NCBI GenBank assembly: GCA_017745075.1 | Contig: JAGIAD010000008.1 | Span: forward strand, 62,001 to 126,000 | DNA length: 64,000 nt | Source of the DNA: Sphingobacteriaceae bacterium | GTDB lineage: Bacteria > Bacteroidota > Bacteroidia > Sphingobacteriales > Sphingobacteriaceae | Direction: 5' to 3' | Part shown: positions 16,458 to 25,265 of the stretch, piece by piece | How the letters are laid out: each line of letters begins with the position of its first letter | Numbering within the stretch: the stretch's first letter is position 1 | The notes under the pieces: model-generated | Told to the model about the DNA's origin: nothing | The model's database searches: none | Seen by the model: only the letters and a program-made list of their open reading frames with translations | Made by a program: the position numbers and the translations under genes

Positions 16458-18044
16458 ATGAACGGGAAAAATATTGTAGCAAACACTTATGTAGAAGTTA
16501 GTGAAAGAAGCCTTAAAGCAGTTAATCCCGCTACGGGATTAACGCTTGAGGGTGAATTTTTTAAAGCGAACGAACATTTGGTTGATGAAGCCTTAAAATC
16601 GGCAATATCGGCTTTTCAAATTTACAGAAGCCTGAATAAGGATCTTAAAGCAGCTTTTTTAAATGCTATTGCTGATGAAATCGCTAATCTTGGCGATGAA
16701 CTGGTAAACAGGGCTTCAGCAGAAAGTGGCTTACCTTTAGCCCGTTTACAGGGCGAACTGGGCAGAACTACTGGTCAGCTAAGGTTATTTGCCAACCTGG
16801 TTGCCGAAGGCTCCTGGGTTGATGCAATTATTGATACTGCGCTGCCTGATAGGCAACCTTTGCCAAGGCCTGATATCAGACGGATGCTCATCCCAATCGG
16901 GCCGGTAGTTGTTTTTGGAGCGAGTAATTTTCCGCTTGCTTTTTCAGTTGCGGGTGGCGATACCGCTTCGGCACTGGCTTCTGGTTGCCCCGTGATTGTT
17001 AAAGCACATTCTGCACATTACGGAACCAGTGCCTTAGTAGGTGGTGCCATTGTTAAAGCAGCAGAAAAAACCGGAATGCCGAAAGGCGTTTTCTCTTTGC
17101 TTTACGATGATGGCTATACCATTGGTGCCGGCTTGGTTCAGCATCCATTAACAAAAGCCGTAACATTTACAGGGTCGTTAAAAGGTGGGATGGCTTTAAT
17201 TGAACTTGCTCAACAGCGTGAGCAACCTATTCCTGTTTTTGCCGAAATGGGAAGCATTAATCCCGTAATTTTTCTTCCTGCAGCCATTGAAAACCAGGCA
17301 GAGGAACTGGCTAAAAAATATGCGGCTTCCATTACTTTGGGGGCGGGGCAGTTTTGCACCAACCCTGGTTTGTTACTAGCGGTGCAATCGCCGGCACTTG
17401 ATAATTTTAAGGCCGTTTTAAATGAGGCAATTGCAGCTGTTCCTTCAGCAACCATGCTAACCGAAGGCATTGCAGGTAATTATAGTAAACTTTCTGCAGA
17501 AATTTTAAATGAAGAAGGAGTTGAGGTAATAGCTATATCTGATTTGAATAATAATGAATTAAAAAATCAGTCTAAAGCCAAAGTTGCCCAGGTAAGTGTA
17601 GCTGATTTTATCCGGAACCCAAAACTTCGCGAAGAAATTTTTGGTCCATACTCTTTGTTGGTGGTGGCTAACGATATCGCTGAACTTGAAAAAGCGATTG
17701 ATGTACTGGAAGGACAGCTTACTGTAACTTTAATGGCCGGAAAGCAGGAACTTCAGCATTACCAGGCGCTGGTAAATAAGTTAACTGATAAAACCGGCAG
17801 AATAATATTAAATGGCGTGCCTACAGGTGTAGAAGTTTGTGCAGCCATGCAACATGGCGGGCCGTTCCCTGCTACTAACGATAGCCGTTTTACATCAGTT
17901 GGCTCTACTGCAATCAATCGTTTTGTAAGGCCATTGGCTTATCAGGATTGGGAACAGGAATTATTGCCTGATGAATTGAAAGACGGAAATCCGCTGGGTA
18001 TTTTCAGAACGGTAAATCAAAAATTAACGAAATCTCATGAGTAA
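16458..18044 (+). CDS. lhpG: Aldehyde dehydrogenase; likely 2-oxoglutarate semialdehyde (2,5-dioxopentanoate) dehydrogenase
   Basis: 528 residues, complete aldehyde dehydrogenase fold. Catalytic Cys300 in GAGQFCTNPG and general base Glu263 in FAEMGS are present, as are GASNFPLAFS and TFTGSLKGG of the cofactor-binding half. The divergent sequence and the length match the NADP-linked semialdehyde dehydrogenase group. In the hydroxyproline pathway this step gives 2-oxoglutarate for the TCA cycle. It begins 14 bases after the deaminase gene and its end overlaps the next gene by 8 bases, showing tight coupling. Confidence 0.9.
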   Translation: MNGKNIVANTYVEVSERSLKAVNPATGLTLEGEFFKANEHLVDEALKSAISAFQIYRSLNKDLKAAFLNAIADEIANLGDELVNRASAESGLPLARLQGELGRTTGQLRLFANLVAEGSWVDAIIDTALPDRQPLPRPDIRRMLIPIGPVVVFGASNFPLAFSVAGGDTASALASGCPVIVKAHSAHYGTSALVGGAIVKAAEKTGMPKGVFSLLYDDGYTIGAGLVQHPLTKAVTFTGSLKGGMALIELAQQREQPIPVFAEMGSINPVIFLPAAIENQAEELAKKYAASITLGAGQFCTNPGLLLAVQSPALDNFKAVLNEAIAAVPSATMLTEGIAGNYSKLSAEILNEEGVEVIAISDLNNNELKNQSKAKVAQVSVADFIRNPKLREEIFGPYSLLVVANDIAELEKAIDVLEGQLTVTLMAGKQELQHYQALVNKLTDKTGRIILNGVPTGVEVCAAMQHGGPFPATNDSRFTSVGSTAINRFVRPLAYQDWEQELLPDELKDGNPLGIFRTVNQKLTKSHE

Positions 18045-19038
18045 AACTTTTTTTTGCGTAGACGCACATACCTGCGGAAATCCGGTTAGGTTGGTTGCAG
18101 GTGGAGGTCCCCAGCTTATTGGCTCAAACATGAGCGAAAAGCGCCAGCATTTTTTGAAAGAATTCGACTGGATTAGAACAGGTTTAATGTTTGAACCACG
18201 CGGACACGATATGATGTCTGGTAGTATCCTTTACCCACCGCATGATCCGGCTAATGATGTAGCTGTACTTTTTATCGAAACCAGTGGCTGCCTCCCGATG
18301 TGCGGCCACGGTACAATCGGTACCATTACCATTGCCATTGAAGAAGGACTTATCCAACCGAAAATACCAGGGGTAATCAGAATGGAGGCCCCGGCCGGAC
18401 TGGTGTTGATTGAATACAAACAGGAAGGTAAAAAAGTTAAATCGGTTAAGCTGAAAAACGTAGCTTCTTATCTGGCTGCTGAAAATCTTCAGGTAGAATG
18501 CCCTGATCTGGGTACGCTTACTTTTGATGTTGCTTATGGCGGGAATTTTTACGCTATTGTAGATCCGCAGGAAAATTTTCCTGGTCTTGAAAACTATACC
18601 GCTTCGCAACTGATTACCTGGAGCCAGACCATTAGAAAACGCATTAACGAACAATACACTTTTGTACATCCGTTAGATCCGACGATAAATGGCTGTAGCC
18701 ACGTATTGTGGACCGGTAAAACAATAGACCCTAACTCAACTGCCAGGAATGCCGTGTTTTATGGCGATAAGGCCATAGACCGCTCGCCTTGCGGAACGGG
18801 AACCTCAGCCCGCCTGGCACAGTGGTTTGCTAAGGGAAAATTAAAACAGGGAGAGGATTTTATCCATGAAAGTTTTATCGGAAGCAAATTTATTGGAAGG
18901 GTAGAAGACGTTGTAGACCTGAACGGAATCAAAGCCATTATACCAAGTGTAGAAGGTTGGGCAAAAATTTATGGCTATAATACCATAAAAATAGATGCCG
19001 AAGATGATCCATATGCATACGGATTCCAGGTGATTTAG
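18037..19038 (+). CDS. lhpA: 4-hydroxyproline 2-epimerase (proline racemase family)
   Basis: 333 residues, proline racemase superfamily. Both catalytic cysteines are present: Cys89 in MCGHGTIG and Cys252 in RSPCGTGTSA. A Cys/Cys pair fits a true epimerase and not a dehydratase (which has Thr at the second site). N-terminal DAHTCGNPVRLV is typical of 4-hydroxyproline epimerases. It converts trans-4-hydroxy-L-proline to cis-4-hydroxy-D-proline, the first step of the pathway. The start overlaps the end of the aldehyde dehydrogenase gene by 8 bases. Confidence 0.93.
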   Translation: MSKTFFCVDAHTCGNPVRLVAGGGPQLIGSNMSEKRQHFLKEFDWIRTGLMFEPRGHDMMSGSILYPPHDPANDVAVLFIETSGCLPMCGHGTIGTITIAIEEGLIQPKIPGVIRMEAPAGLVLIEYKQEGKKVKSVKLKNVASYLAAENLQVECPDLGTLTFDVAYGGNFYAIVDPQENFPGLENYTASQLITWSQTIRKRINEQYTFVHPLDPTINGCSHVLWTGKTIDPNSTARNAVFYGDKAIDRSPCGTGTSARLAQWFAKGKLKQGEDFIHESFIGSKFIGRVEDVVDLNGIKAIIPSVEGWAKIYGYNTIKIDAEDDPYAYGFQVI

Positions 19039-19077
19039 TGAGTTTTTAACATAATATCAGCAGTATAAATTAAAAGA

Positions 19078-20319
19078 ATGTCGAAAGTATTAATTATAGG
19101 TGGTGGAATTGTAGGCTTAACTTCAGCGTATTATCTGCAGAAAAGAGGCTACGAAGTAACAGTTTTGGATAAAGGAGATATTACCGACAATTGCTCATTT
19201 GGTAATGCCGGGATGATTGTGCCAAGCCATTTTGTGCCTTTAGCTGCGCCTGGCATGATAAAACAGGGGATCCGTTGGATGTTCGACAGCAAAAGTCCCT
19301 TTTATGTTCGCCCGTCTTTAAATGGAAACCTCATTAATTGGGGCCTAAAATTTATGAAACATGCCACGGCAAAACATGTAAGCCAATCGGCAGTGCCATT
19401 ACGCGATTTATCCTTACTGAGCAAAAAACTATATGAAGGTCTGGCAAAAGAGCCCGATTTCGATTTCGAATTAACCAATAATGGTATTCTGGCATTTTAT
19501 AAAACGGAAAAAGCAGGCGAAGAGGAAGCGCATTTAGCTGAAAAAGCAGTTGAACTGGGCCTGGATATGGCTGTATTAACTGCTGATGAATGCCGTGCAT
19601 TACAACCTGACTTAAATTTAGATGTTTTAGGAGCTGTACATTACCGCTGCGATGCCCACCTTTATCCGACAAAATTAATGAATGCGCTGCTTAAGTATTT
19701 ATTAAATAATGGCGTTAAGATAGAACGTGGCAAAGAGGTTGATAAAATCGAAGCAACAGGCAACCGTATTACAAAGGTTTTTACCGGTAATACCGCCTGG
19801 GAAGCCGATCAGTATGTTTTGGCAACCGGTTCGTGGTCGCCTGCTGTGGCAAAAATGGCCGGTGTTAAAATATCTTTAATGCCCGGTAAAGGTTATTCTT
19901 TTATGGAACCAGAACCTCAGCAGCGCTTAACTATTCCGGCATTGCTATGCGAAGCCAGAGTAGCCATAACGCCAATGAACGGTCAGATCAGGTATGGTGG
20001 TACAATGGAGTTAGATAAGATCAATACCCGTATTAACATGGAAAGGGTTAAAGGGATCGTAGAATCGGTTCCGGCATATTTTCCCGATTTAAAACCTGCA
20101 GTTCCTTCAGAAAAAGATATCTGGTATGGTTTCCGGCCTTCATCGCCCGATGGTTTACCATACATTGGCAGGAGCGAAAAAAGAGAAAACCTGATCATTG
20201 CTACAGGACACGGTATGATGGGTTTAAGTTTAGGGCCGGCAACCGGCTTGCTGGTTAGCCAGATTGTTTCAGGTATAGCTACTGACCTGAAAATGGAGCC
20301 ATATGCAGTAATAAGATAA
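19078..20319 (+). CDS. FAD-dependent D-amino-acid dehydrogenase; likely cis-4-hydroxy-D-proline dehydrogenase
   Basis: 413 residues, DAO/DadA family. N-terminal dinucleotide-binding motif GGGIVGLTSAYYL (residues 7-19) followed by VLDKGD; C-terminal FAD motif IATGHGMMGLSLGPATG. No signal peptide; probably at the inner face of the membrane passing electrons to the respiratory chain. In this operon it would oxidise cis-4-hydroxy-D-proline to 1-pyrroline-4-hydroxy-2-carboxylate, the substrate of the deaminase at 15526. The gap of 39 bases to the epimerase fits one transcript. This is a single-subunit enzyme, unlike the multi-subunit Pseudomonas version. Confidence 0.88.
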   Translation: MSKVLIIGGGIVGLTSAYYLQKRGYEVTVLDKGDITDNCSFGNAGMIVPSHFVPLAAPGMIKQGIRWMFDSKSPFYVRPSLNGNLINWGLKFMKHATAKHVSQSAVPLRDLSLLSKKLYEGLAKEPDFDFELTNNGILAFYKTEKAGEEEAHLAEKAVELGLDMAVLTADECRALQPDLNLDVLGAVHYRCDAHLYPTKLMNALLKYLLNNGVKIERGKEVDKIEATGNRITKVFTGNTAWEADQYVLATGSWSPAVAKMAGVKISLMPGKGYSFMEPEPQQRLTIPALLCEARVAITPMNGQIRYGGTMELDKINTRINMERVKGIVESVPAYFPDLKPAVPSEKDIWYGFRPSSPDGLPYIGRSEKRENLIIATGHGMMGLSLGPATGLLVSQIVSGIATDLKMEPYAVIR

Positions 20320-20331
20320 TACATGTTGTTA

Positions 20332-20356
20332 GTCGGGATTTATAATCCCGACTTTG
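20332..20356 (+). terminator. Hairpin, possible terminator of the hydroxyproline operon
   Basis: GTCGGGATT-TAT-AATCCCGAC (20332-20352) is a perfect 9-pair hairpin 13 bases after the last gene, followed by TTTGCCGTTTT, a broken T-tract. It is also the first member of the hairpin repeat that runs to 20605, so the terminator role is uncertain. Confidence 0.5.
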
Positions 20357-20650
20357 CCGTTTTCAATTCTTTACTTGTGGATTAAAAATCCACAGTACTT
20401 AGGTCCGGACCAACGCATCTACTTTATAAACAACAAATCTCAATTAATAAGAATCTTCGTTGGATGTCAGTAAGTCGGGATTTATAATCCCTTCCCAGAA
20501 TTTTATTTACTAGTGGATTAAAAATCCAGACCAGCGTATCGACTTTATAGGCAAAAAAATCTCAATAAGTAGGGATCTCTGTTGACCGGGATTTATCATC
20601 CCGTCTTCAGAGTTTTCAATTCTTCGCTAGAGGATAAAAACCCACAGTAG
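20332..20650. repeat. Mini-hairpin repeat array
   Basis: Two hairpin types alternate. GTCGGGATT-TAT-AATCCCGAC occurs at 20332-20352 with degraded copies at 20474-20492 and 20584-20605. GTGGATT-AAA-AATCCAC occurs at 20377-20393 with a copy at 20514-20528 and a remnant near 20632-20647. The stems again close on TT/AA around a three-base loop, as in the array at 10519-10912, though the sequences differ. The rest of the gap to 20932 is AT-rich; nothing else was recognised. Confidence 0.75.
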
Positions 20651-20932
20651 AAAGGTCTAGATTATAAATACAGACCAGCTTAGCGGGCTATTTAACCCAA
20701 AAACCTCCATATTTGACTTAATAATAATTCAAATTAATCGATTTAGACGTTGCTTTACAGTAGGTTAACTAAATGTATAGTGCGCTGTGAGTCGGTAAAT
20801 CGCCGGTAAAATCTGTCATATTTTATCAAATTATAGCAGGATTTTAACCTTAAATGAGTTTTATTGGTTTATTTGAGTTAATATTTATACATTCATTTCG
20901 AAATCAACAAACCAAACCTAACTAACTGAACG

Positions 20933-21835
20933 ATGAAAGTATTACCATTTACCATGCTTGTTCCAGATGACAAGAGTGTGATATCGGAACATATTGAATT
21001 GCCTTATTTTTACCAGTATCTTCATCGCCATGATGAATGGCAGATCACTTACGTCGAAAAAGGAGAAGGTACATTAATTGCGGGGAATGATATGCATGCT
21101 TTCCGATCAGGCGATATTTTTGTAATCGGGGCAAAACTTCCGCATCTGTTTAAAAGCAATCCCGAATATTTCTCTGCCGATAGCAATAAAACGATCAAGG
21201 CATGTTCTATTTACTTTAACCCGAACGGTATTTTAGCGGCCCTATTTAATCTTCCTGAAATGAAAATGGCCAGTGGTTTTTTAACTAAAAACAAACATGG
21301 CTTCAAAATTCCAGCTGCTTTTGCTAAAAACATGGTAACCAAAATGTTTAATGTTCATGAGGCATCGGGGGTTGATGTGCTATTCAACTTTCTGAAATTG
21401 GTTAACAGCCTCCAGGATTTGAACGAGAATGTAGAGCCGTTATGCTCAGATATGTATTCTTCAAACGTAACTGAAAATGAGGGTATGCGTTTGAGCAAGA
21501 TCATAAACTTTATTACCGAAAACTATAATAATCAAATTTCTTTAGAAGATGTAGCAAATGCTGCATTTATGACTCCTCAGGCCTTCTGCAGGTATTTTAA
21601 GAAACACACAGGACATACTTTTGTATCATTTTTAAATGAAGTTAGAATTAACGATGCCTGTAAAAGTCTTATTTCCGGCGAAAAAGCCGATTGCATTTCA
21701 GGCGTAGCCTATAAAGCGGGCTTTAATAGCATCACCAATTTTAACCGGGTATTTAAAAGTATTATCGGACAATCGCCAAGAGCCTATATAGATACTTATA
21801 ATAATGTAAGCAGGGTAAGCTATGTAGGCGCCTAA
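20933..21835 (+). CDS. AraC-family transcriptional regulator
   Basis: 300 residues. N-terminal cupin-like sensor domain (about 15-170) with HRHDEWQITYVEKGEGTLI, and C-terminal double helix-turn-helix (about 190-290) with ISLEDVANAAFMTPQAFCRYFKK and ISGVAYKAGFNSITNFNRVFK. It lies between the hydroxyproline operon and the DUF885/permease/peptidase genes, all on one strand, so it is the natural candidate regulator for one or both; the inducer could be hydroxyproline or an intermediate. That link is positional inference. Confidence 0.92.
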   Translation: MKVLPFTMLVPDDKSVISEHIELPYFYQYLHRHDEWQITYVEKGEGTLIAGNDMHAFRSGDIFVIGAKLPHLFKSNPEYFSADSNKTIKACSIYFNPNGILAALFNLPEMKMASGFLTKNKHGFKIPAAFAKNMVTKMFNVHEASGVDVLFNFLKLVNSLQDLNENVEPLCSDMYSSNVTENEGMRLSKIINFITENYNNQISLEDVANAAFMTPQAFCRYFKKHTGHTFVSFLNEVRINDACKSLISGEKADCISGVAYKAGFNSITNFNRVFKSIIGQSPRAYIDTYNNVSRVSYVGA

Positions 21836-21884
21836 GCAAAAACACTCTTATTTTTTACCGAAAACAAGCTATTTTTTCAAATGG

Positions 21885-21903
21885 AGGCAAATGCTATTTG
21901 CCT
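21885..21903. promoter_or_regulatory. Short perfect inverted repeat before the DUF885 gene
   Basis: AGGCAAAT-GCT-ATTTGCCT (21885-21903), 8-base arms, 3-base spacer. It ends 17 bases before ATG 21921, in the 85-base gap after the AraC gene, overlapping where a ribosome binding site would sit. It could be an operator or an RNA hairpin; no T-run follows. Confidence 0.4.
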
Positions 21904-21920
21904 GATTTAACCAAACCCAA

Positions 21921-23702
21921 ATGCAAAACAAACCGATTTTTTTAGCCCTTTTGTTAATGATAAGCCTGTTTCCGGGTACTTTGGTACTTGCGCAAACTTC
22001 GAATCAAAGTTTGTACGAACAGACCAGCGAAATGGGCACGCTGATAGCAGGTTACCAAAGGGATGTTGATGCCATTAACGATTTCTATTATCCCTATTCA
22101 TCAGGAGGTACTTATGCTTACCCGATGGCTACATTTAAAAGTCCGGTGCAAAGAAAACGCCTGCAGGATATCAATAGCGATTACTTAAGCAAGTTAAAAT
22201 CAGCCAAATTTGAAAGCTTTAGTGTTTATGGTAAAGTAGATTATATCCTGCTTAAAAAGCAGATAGAATCTTCAGTCTGGCTCTTGGATAAAGAGGAGAC
22301 AGAGTATAAGGCCCTATCGAAGTATTTTACCTTTGCCGACGACGTTTATGCACTCGAAAAACTAAGAAGAAGGGGTACTTATAAAGAAGGTGCTTTACTG
22401 GCTGCCCAGATAGATGAAATTACAAAGCAGGTTGATGCTTCAAATCTGAATTTCAAAAAAGGGATATTAAAACCCGATCAGCTTAAAATGGCAACGGCCA
22501 TAACCTTAAGTTTAAAAAACCGTTTAAAGGGCTTTTATCAGTTTTATATGGATTACGAGCCCGGTTTTACCTGGTGGGTGCCGAAACCTTACGAAAAGCT
22601 GGACCTCGCCTTAACCAATTACGCTAAACTTTTTAACGATAATGGGGAGCCTGCACCGGCTACAAAGTCAGCCAAACCGGAAATTAAAGGAAATCCGATT
22701 GGAAGGGAAGAGCTGATGAGGCAATTAAATGCAGAGCTTATTCCTTATACACCGGAAGAGCTGATCAGACTTGCCGAAAAAGAATTTAAGTTTTGCGACG
22801 AAGAGCTTTTGAAAGCATCAGCAGCCATGGGCTTCGGAAATGACTGGAAAAAAGCCCAGGAAAAAATTAAGAACAGCTACGTGCCTTTAGGCAAACAGCC
22901 GGAGCTGATTGTAAAATTACAGGACGATGCCTTAAGCTTTATAAAAGCCAACGATCTGATCAATATCCCGGCGCTTGCAGAAGAAACCTGGGGTATGGTG
23001 ATGATGTCGGCCGAACGCCAATTGGTGAACCCGTTTTTTACCGGCGGACGCGAAATCAGCATTTCTTATCCAACCAATGCAATGGAGGAAGATGATAAGT
23101 TAATGAGCATGCGCGGTAATAATCCTTACTTTTCAAGAGGAACGGTACAGCACGAACTCTTGCCGGGCCATCATTATCAGTATTTTATGAATAGCCGTTA
23201 TAAAAGTTACCGCGATCCTTTCAAAACGCCTTTTAGCGTAGAAGGCTGGCCATTGTACTGGGAGCTTTTACTCTACGATAAAGGTTTTGCCAAAACTCCT
23301 GAAGAAAAAATGGGGATGCTTTTCTGGCGGATGCACCGTTGCGCCAGGATTCTTTTTTCGCTCAACTTTCACCTGGGTAAATGGACCCCTCAACAGTGTG
23401 TCGATTTTCTGGTCGACCGTGTAGGGCACGAACGTGCAAATGCAGAAGGCGAAGTACGAAGATCTTTCAAGGGCGATTATAGTCCTTTATACCAGGTCGC
23501 TTACCTTACCGGTGGTCTTCAGCTTTTTGCGCTGAAAAAAGAATTGGTTGACAGTGGTAAGATGAGCTTTAAGGATTTTCACGATGCCGTAATTAAAGAA
23601 AACCTGATTCCGGTAGAAATGATCAGGGCTACTTTAACCAATCAGCCCCTAACACGCGATTTCACTACCTCATGGCATTTTTACGACCAGCTTAATAAAT
23701 AA
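21921..23702 (+). CDS. Exported DUF885 family protein (putative metallopeptidase)
   Basis: 593 residues with a clear signal peptide (hydrophobic core, LVLAQ cleavage site). Full-length DUF885. The motif H411-E-L-L-P-G-H417-H gives a HExxxxH-type metal site, with a later conserved acidic stretch HERANAEGEVRRSF. DUF885 members are often suspected peptidases or hydrolases; few are characterised. The placement, between the AraC regulator and an amino-acid permease, and 38 bases upstream of the latter, suggests it cuts peptides in the periplasm to supply the permease. The substrate is not shown by sequence. Confidence 0.88.
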   Translation: MQNKPIFLALLLMISLFPGTLVLAQTSNQSLYEQTSEMGTLIAGYQRDVDAINDFYYPYSSGGTYAYPMATFKSPVQRKRLQDINSDYLSKLKSAKFESFSVYGKVDYILLKKQIESSVWLLDKEETEYKALSKYFTFADDVYALEKLRRRGTYKEGALLAAQIDEITKQVDASNLNFKKGILKPDQLKMATAITLSLKNRLKGFYQFYMDYEPGFTWWVPKPYEKLDLALTNYAKLFNDNGEPAPATKSAKPEIKGNPIGREELMRQLNAELIPYTPEELIRLAEKEFKFCDEELLKASAAMGFGNDWKKAQEKIKNSYVPLGKQPELIVKLQDDALSFIKANDLINIPALAEETWGMVMMSAERQLVNPFFTGGREISISYPTNAMEEDDKLMSMRGNNPYFSRGTVQHELLPGHHYQYFMNSRYKSYRDPFKTPFSVEGWPLYWELLLYDKGFAKTPEEKMGMLFWRMHRCARILFSLNFHLGKWTPQQCVDFLVDRVGHERANAEGEVRRSFKGDYSPLYQVAYLTGGLQLFALKKELVDSGKMSFKDFHDAVIKENLIPVEMIRATLTNQPLTRDFTTSWHFYDQLNK

Positions 23703-23740
23703 ACCAACCGAACCATTTGAACCACCAAGCAACAGAACTC

Positions 23741-25189
23741 ATGACTGAAAAAGAAACCACACAATTTAAACCCTCACTTAAACTGATGGATGCAACAATG
23801 CTTGTAGCCGGAAGTATGATCGGCTCGGGTATTTTTATTGTAAGTGCCGATATTACCCGAAATGTAGGCAGCTCAGGCTGGCTTTTAGTGGTTTGGCTCA
23901 TTACAGGTTTCATGACACTTACTGCTGCATTGAGTTATGGCGAATTAAGTGCTATGTTCCCTAAGGCTGGCGGACAGTATATTTATTTAAAGGAAGCATA
24001 CAACCCGTTAATCAGTTTTTTGTATGGCTGGAGTTTTTTTACGGTAATCCAAACCGCAACCATTGCCGCAGTGGGTGTTGCGTTTGCCAAGTTTACGGCT
24101 TACCTCGTGCCTCAATTAAGTGAAGATTTAGTTGCCGTCGATTTAGGTTTTTTTACCATCTCACCGGCACAGCTGTTGGCCATTGGTGTAATTATTTTAC
24201 TTACATACATCAACAATAGAGGGGTAAATGGCGGTAAAATAATCCAGACCGTTTTTACAGTGGCCAAATTGTTAAGTTTATTTGGCCTCATTGCCTTCGG
24301 CCTTTTCTTTTTAGATAAAGGGATCTGGAAAACCAACTGGGAAAATATGTGGGATTTAGGGCCGCTATCTGCCGATGGAAATATTGGTTCTTATACCACT
24401 TTTGCTGCTTTCGGAGCTATTGCTGCTGCGATGGTGGGCTCTATATTTAGCAGCGATTCCTGGCATAACGTTACTTTTATTGCCGGCGAAATTAAAAACC
24501 CGGCACGCAATATTGGTTTAAGTTTAGCCTTGGGAACCATCATCGTAACGGTACTGTACATCCTTGCCAACGTAATGTATACAGGAGTACTCTCACTGCA
24601 TGATATTGCTTATGCCGATAAAGACCGGGTGGCGGTTTCTGCAGCCAATCATATTTTTGGTACAGCAGGTACCTTCATTATTGCAGTAATGATTATGGTT
24701 TCGACTTTTGGTTGTAACAATGGCTTAATTATGGCTGGTGCAAGGGTTTATTATTCAATGGCTAAAGATGGACTCTTCTTTAAAAAAGTTGGTACACTCA
24801 ACAAAAACGCAGTTCCCGGAGTTGGGTTATGGATCCAGTGCGTTTTTGCCTGCTTATGGTGTATCAGCGGTAAATATGGCGATCTGCTGGATATGATCTC
24901 TTTTGTGGTGGTGATGTTTTATATGCTCACCATCTTTGGTATTTTCATTTTACGTAAAAAACGCCCTGGTGCCGACCGGCCTTATAAAGCCTTTGGCTAC
25001 CCGGTATTACCCATCATTTACATTGTAATGGGTCTGGCGTTCTGCATCCTCCTGATCATATTTAAACCCAAATTTACCTGGCCGGGATTAATCATCACTT
25101 TAATCGGCATACCTGTTTATTACCTGATTAAAGGAAATATAGTACGCCAGGATTTGAGTGTAAAAGATGCAGTTGATGCGAACGGTTAA
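23741..25189 (+). CDS. APC-family amino acid permease
   Basis: The ATG at 23741 gives 482 residues; the frame extends to a TTG at 23717 that was not preferred. About twelve hydrophobic segments. The first carries GSMIGSGIFIV, the APC superfamily signature (unwound TM1), and TM3-region residues follow in GELSAMFPKAGGQYIYLKEAY. It is likely an inner-membrane importer or exchanger of neutral amino acids; in this setting proline or hydroxyproline is a reasonable guess. It follows the DUF885 gene closely and precedes the S9 peptidase by 76 bases. Confidence 0.9.
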   Translation: MTEKETTQFKPSLKLMDATMLVAGSMIGSGIFIVSADITRNVGSSGWLLVVWLITGFMTLTAALSYGELSAMFPKAGGQYIYLKEAYNPLISFLYGWSFFTVIQTATIAAVGVAFAKFTAYLVPQLSEDLVAVDLGFFTISPAQLLAIGVIILLTYINNRGVNGGKIIQTVFTVAKLLSLFGLIAFGLFFLDKGIWKTNWENMWDLGPLSADGNIGSYTTFAAFGAIAAAMVGSIFSSDSWHNVTFIAGEIKNPARNIGLSLALGTIIVTVLYILANVMYTGVLSLHDIAYADKDRVAVSAANHIFGTAGTFIIAVMIMVSTFGCNNGLIMAGARVYYSMAKDGLFFKKVGTLNKNAVPGVGLWIQCVFACLWCISGKYGDLLDMISFVVVMFYMLTIFGIFILRKKRPGADRPYKAFGYPVLPIIYIVMGLAFCILLIIFKPKFTWPGLIITLIGIPVYYLIKGNIVRQDLSVKDAVDANG

Positions 25190-25265
25190 AATATTGATGT
25201 TACTGATTAAAATCTAAAGGAAACCTGTAAAACCGCAATACTAAATTTACCCTAAAAAATCTGCA

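Noticed and set aside
18184..18669. A 161-codon minus-strand frame within the hydroxyproline epimerase gene
   Set aside because: Overlaps the catalytic region of a clear proline racemase-family gene and shows no family features.
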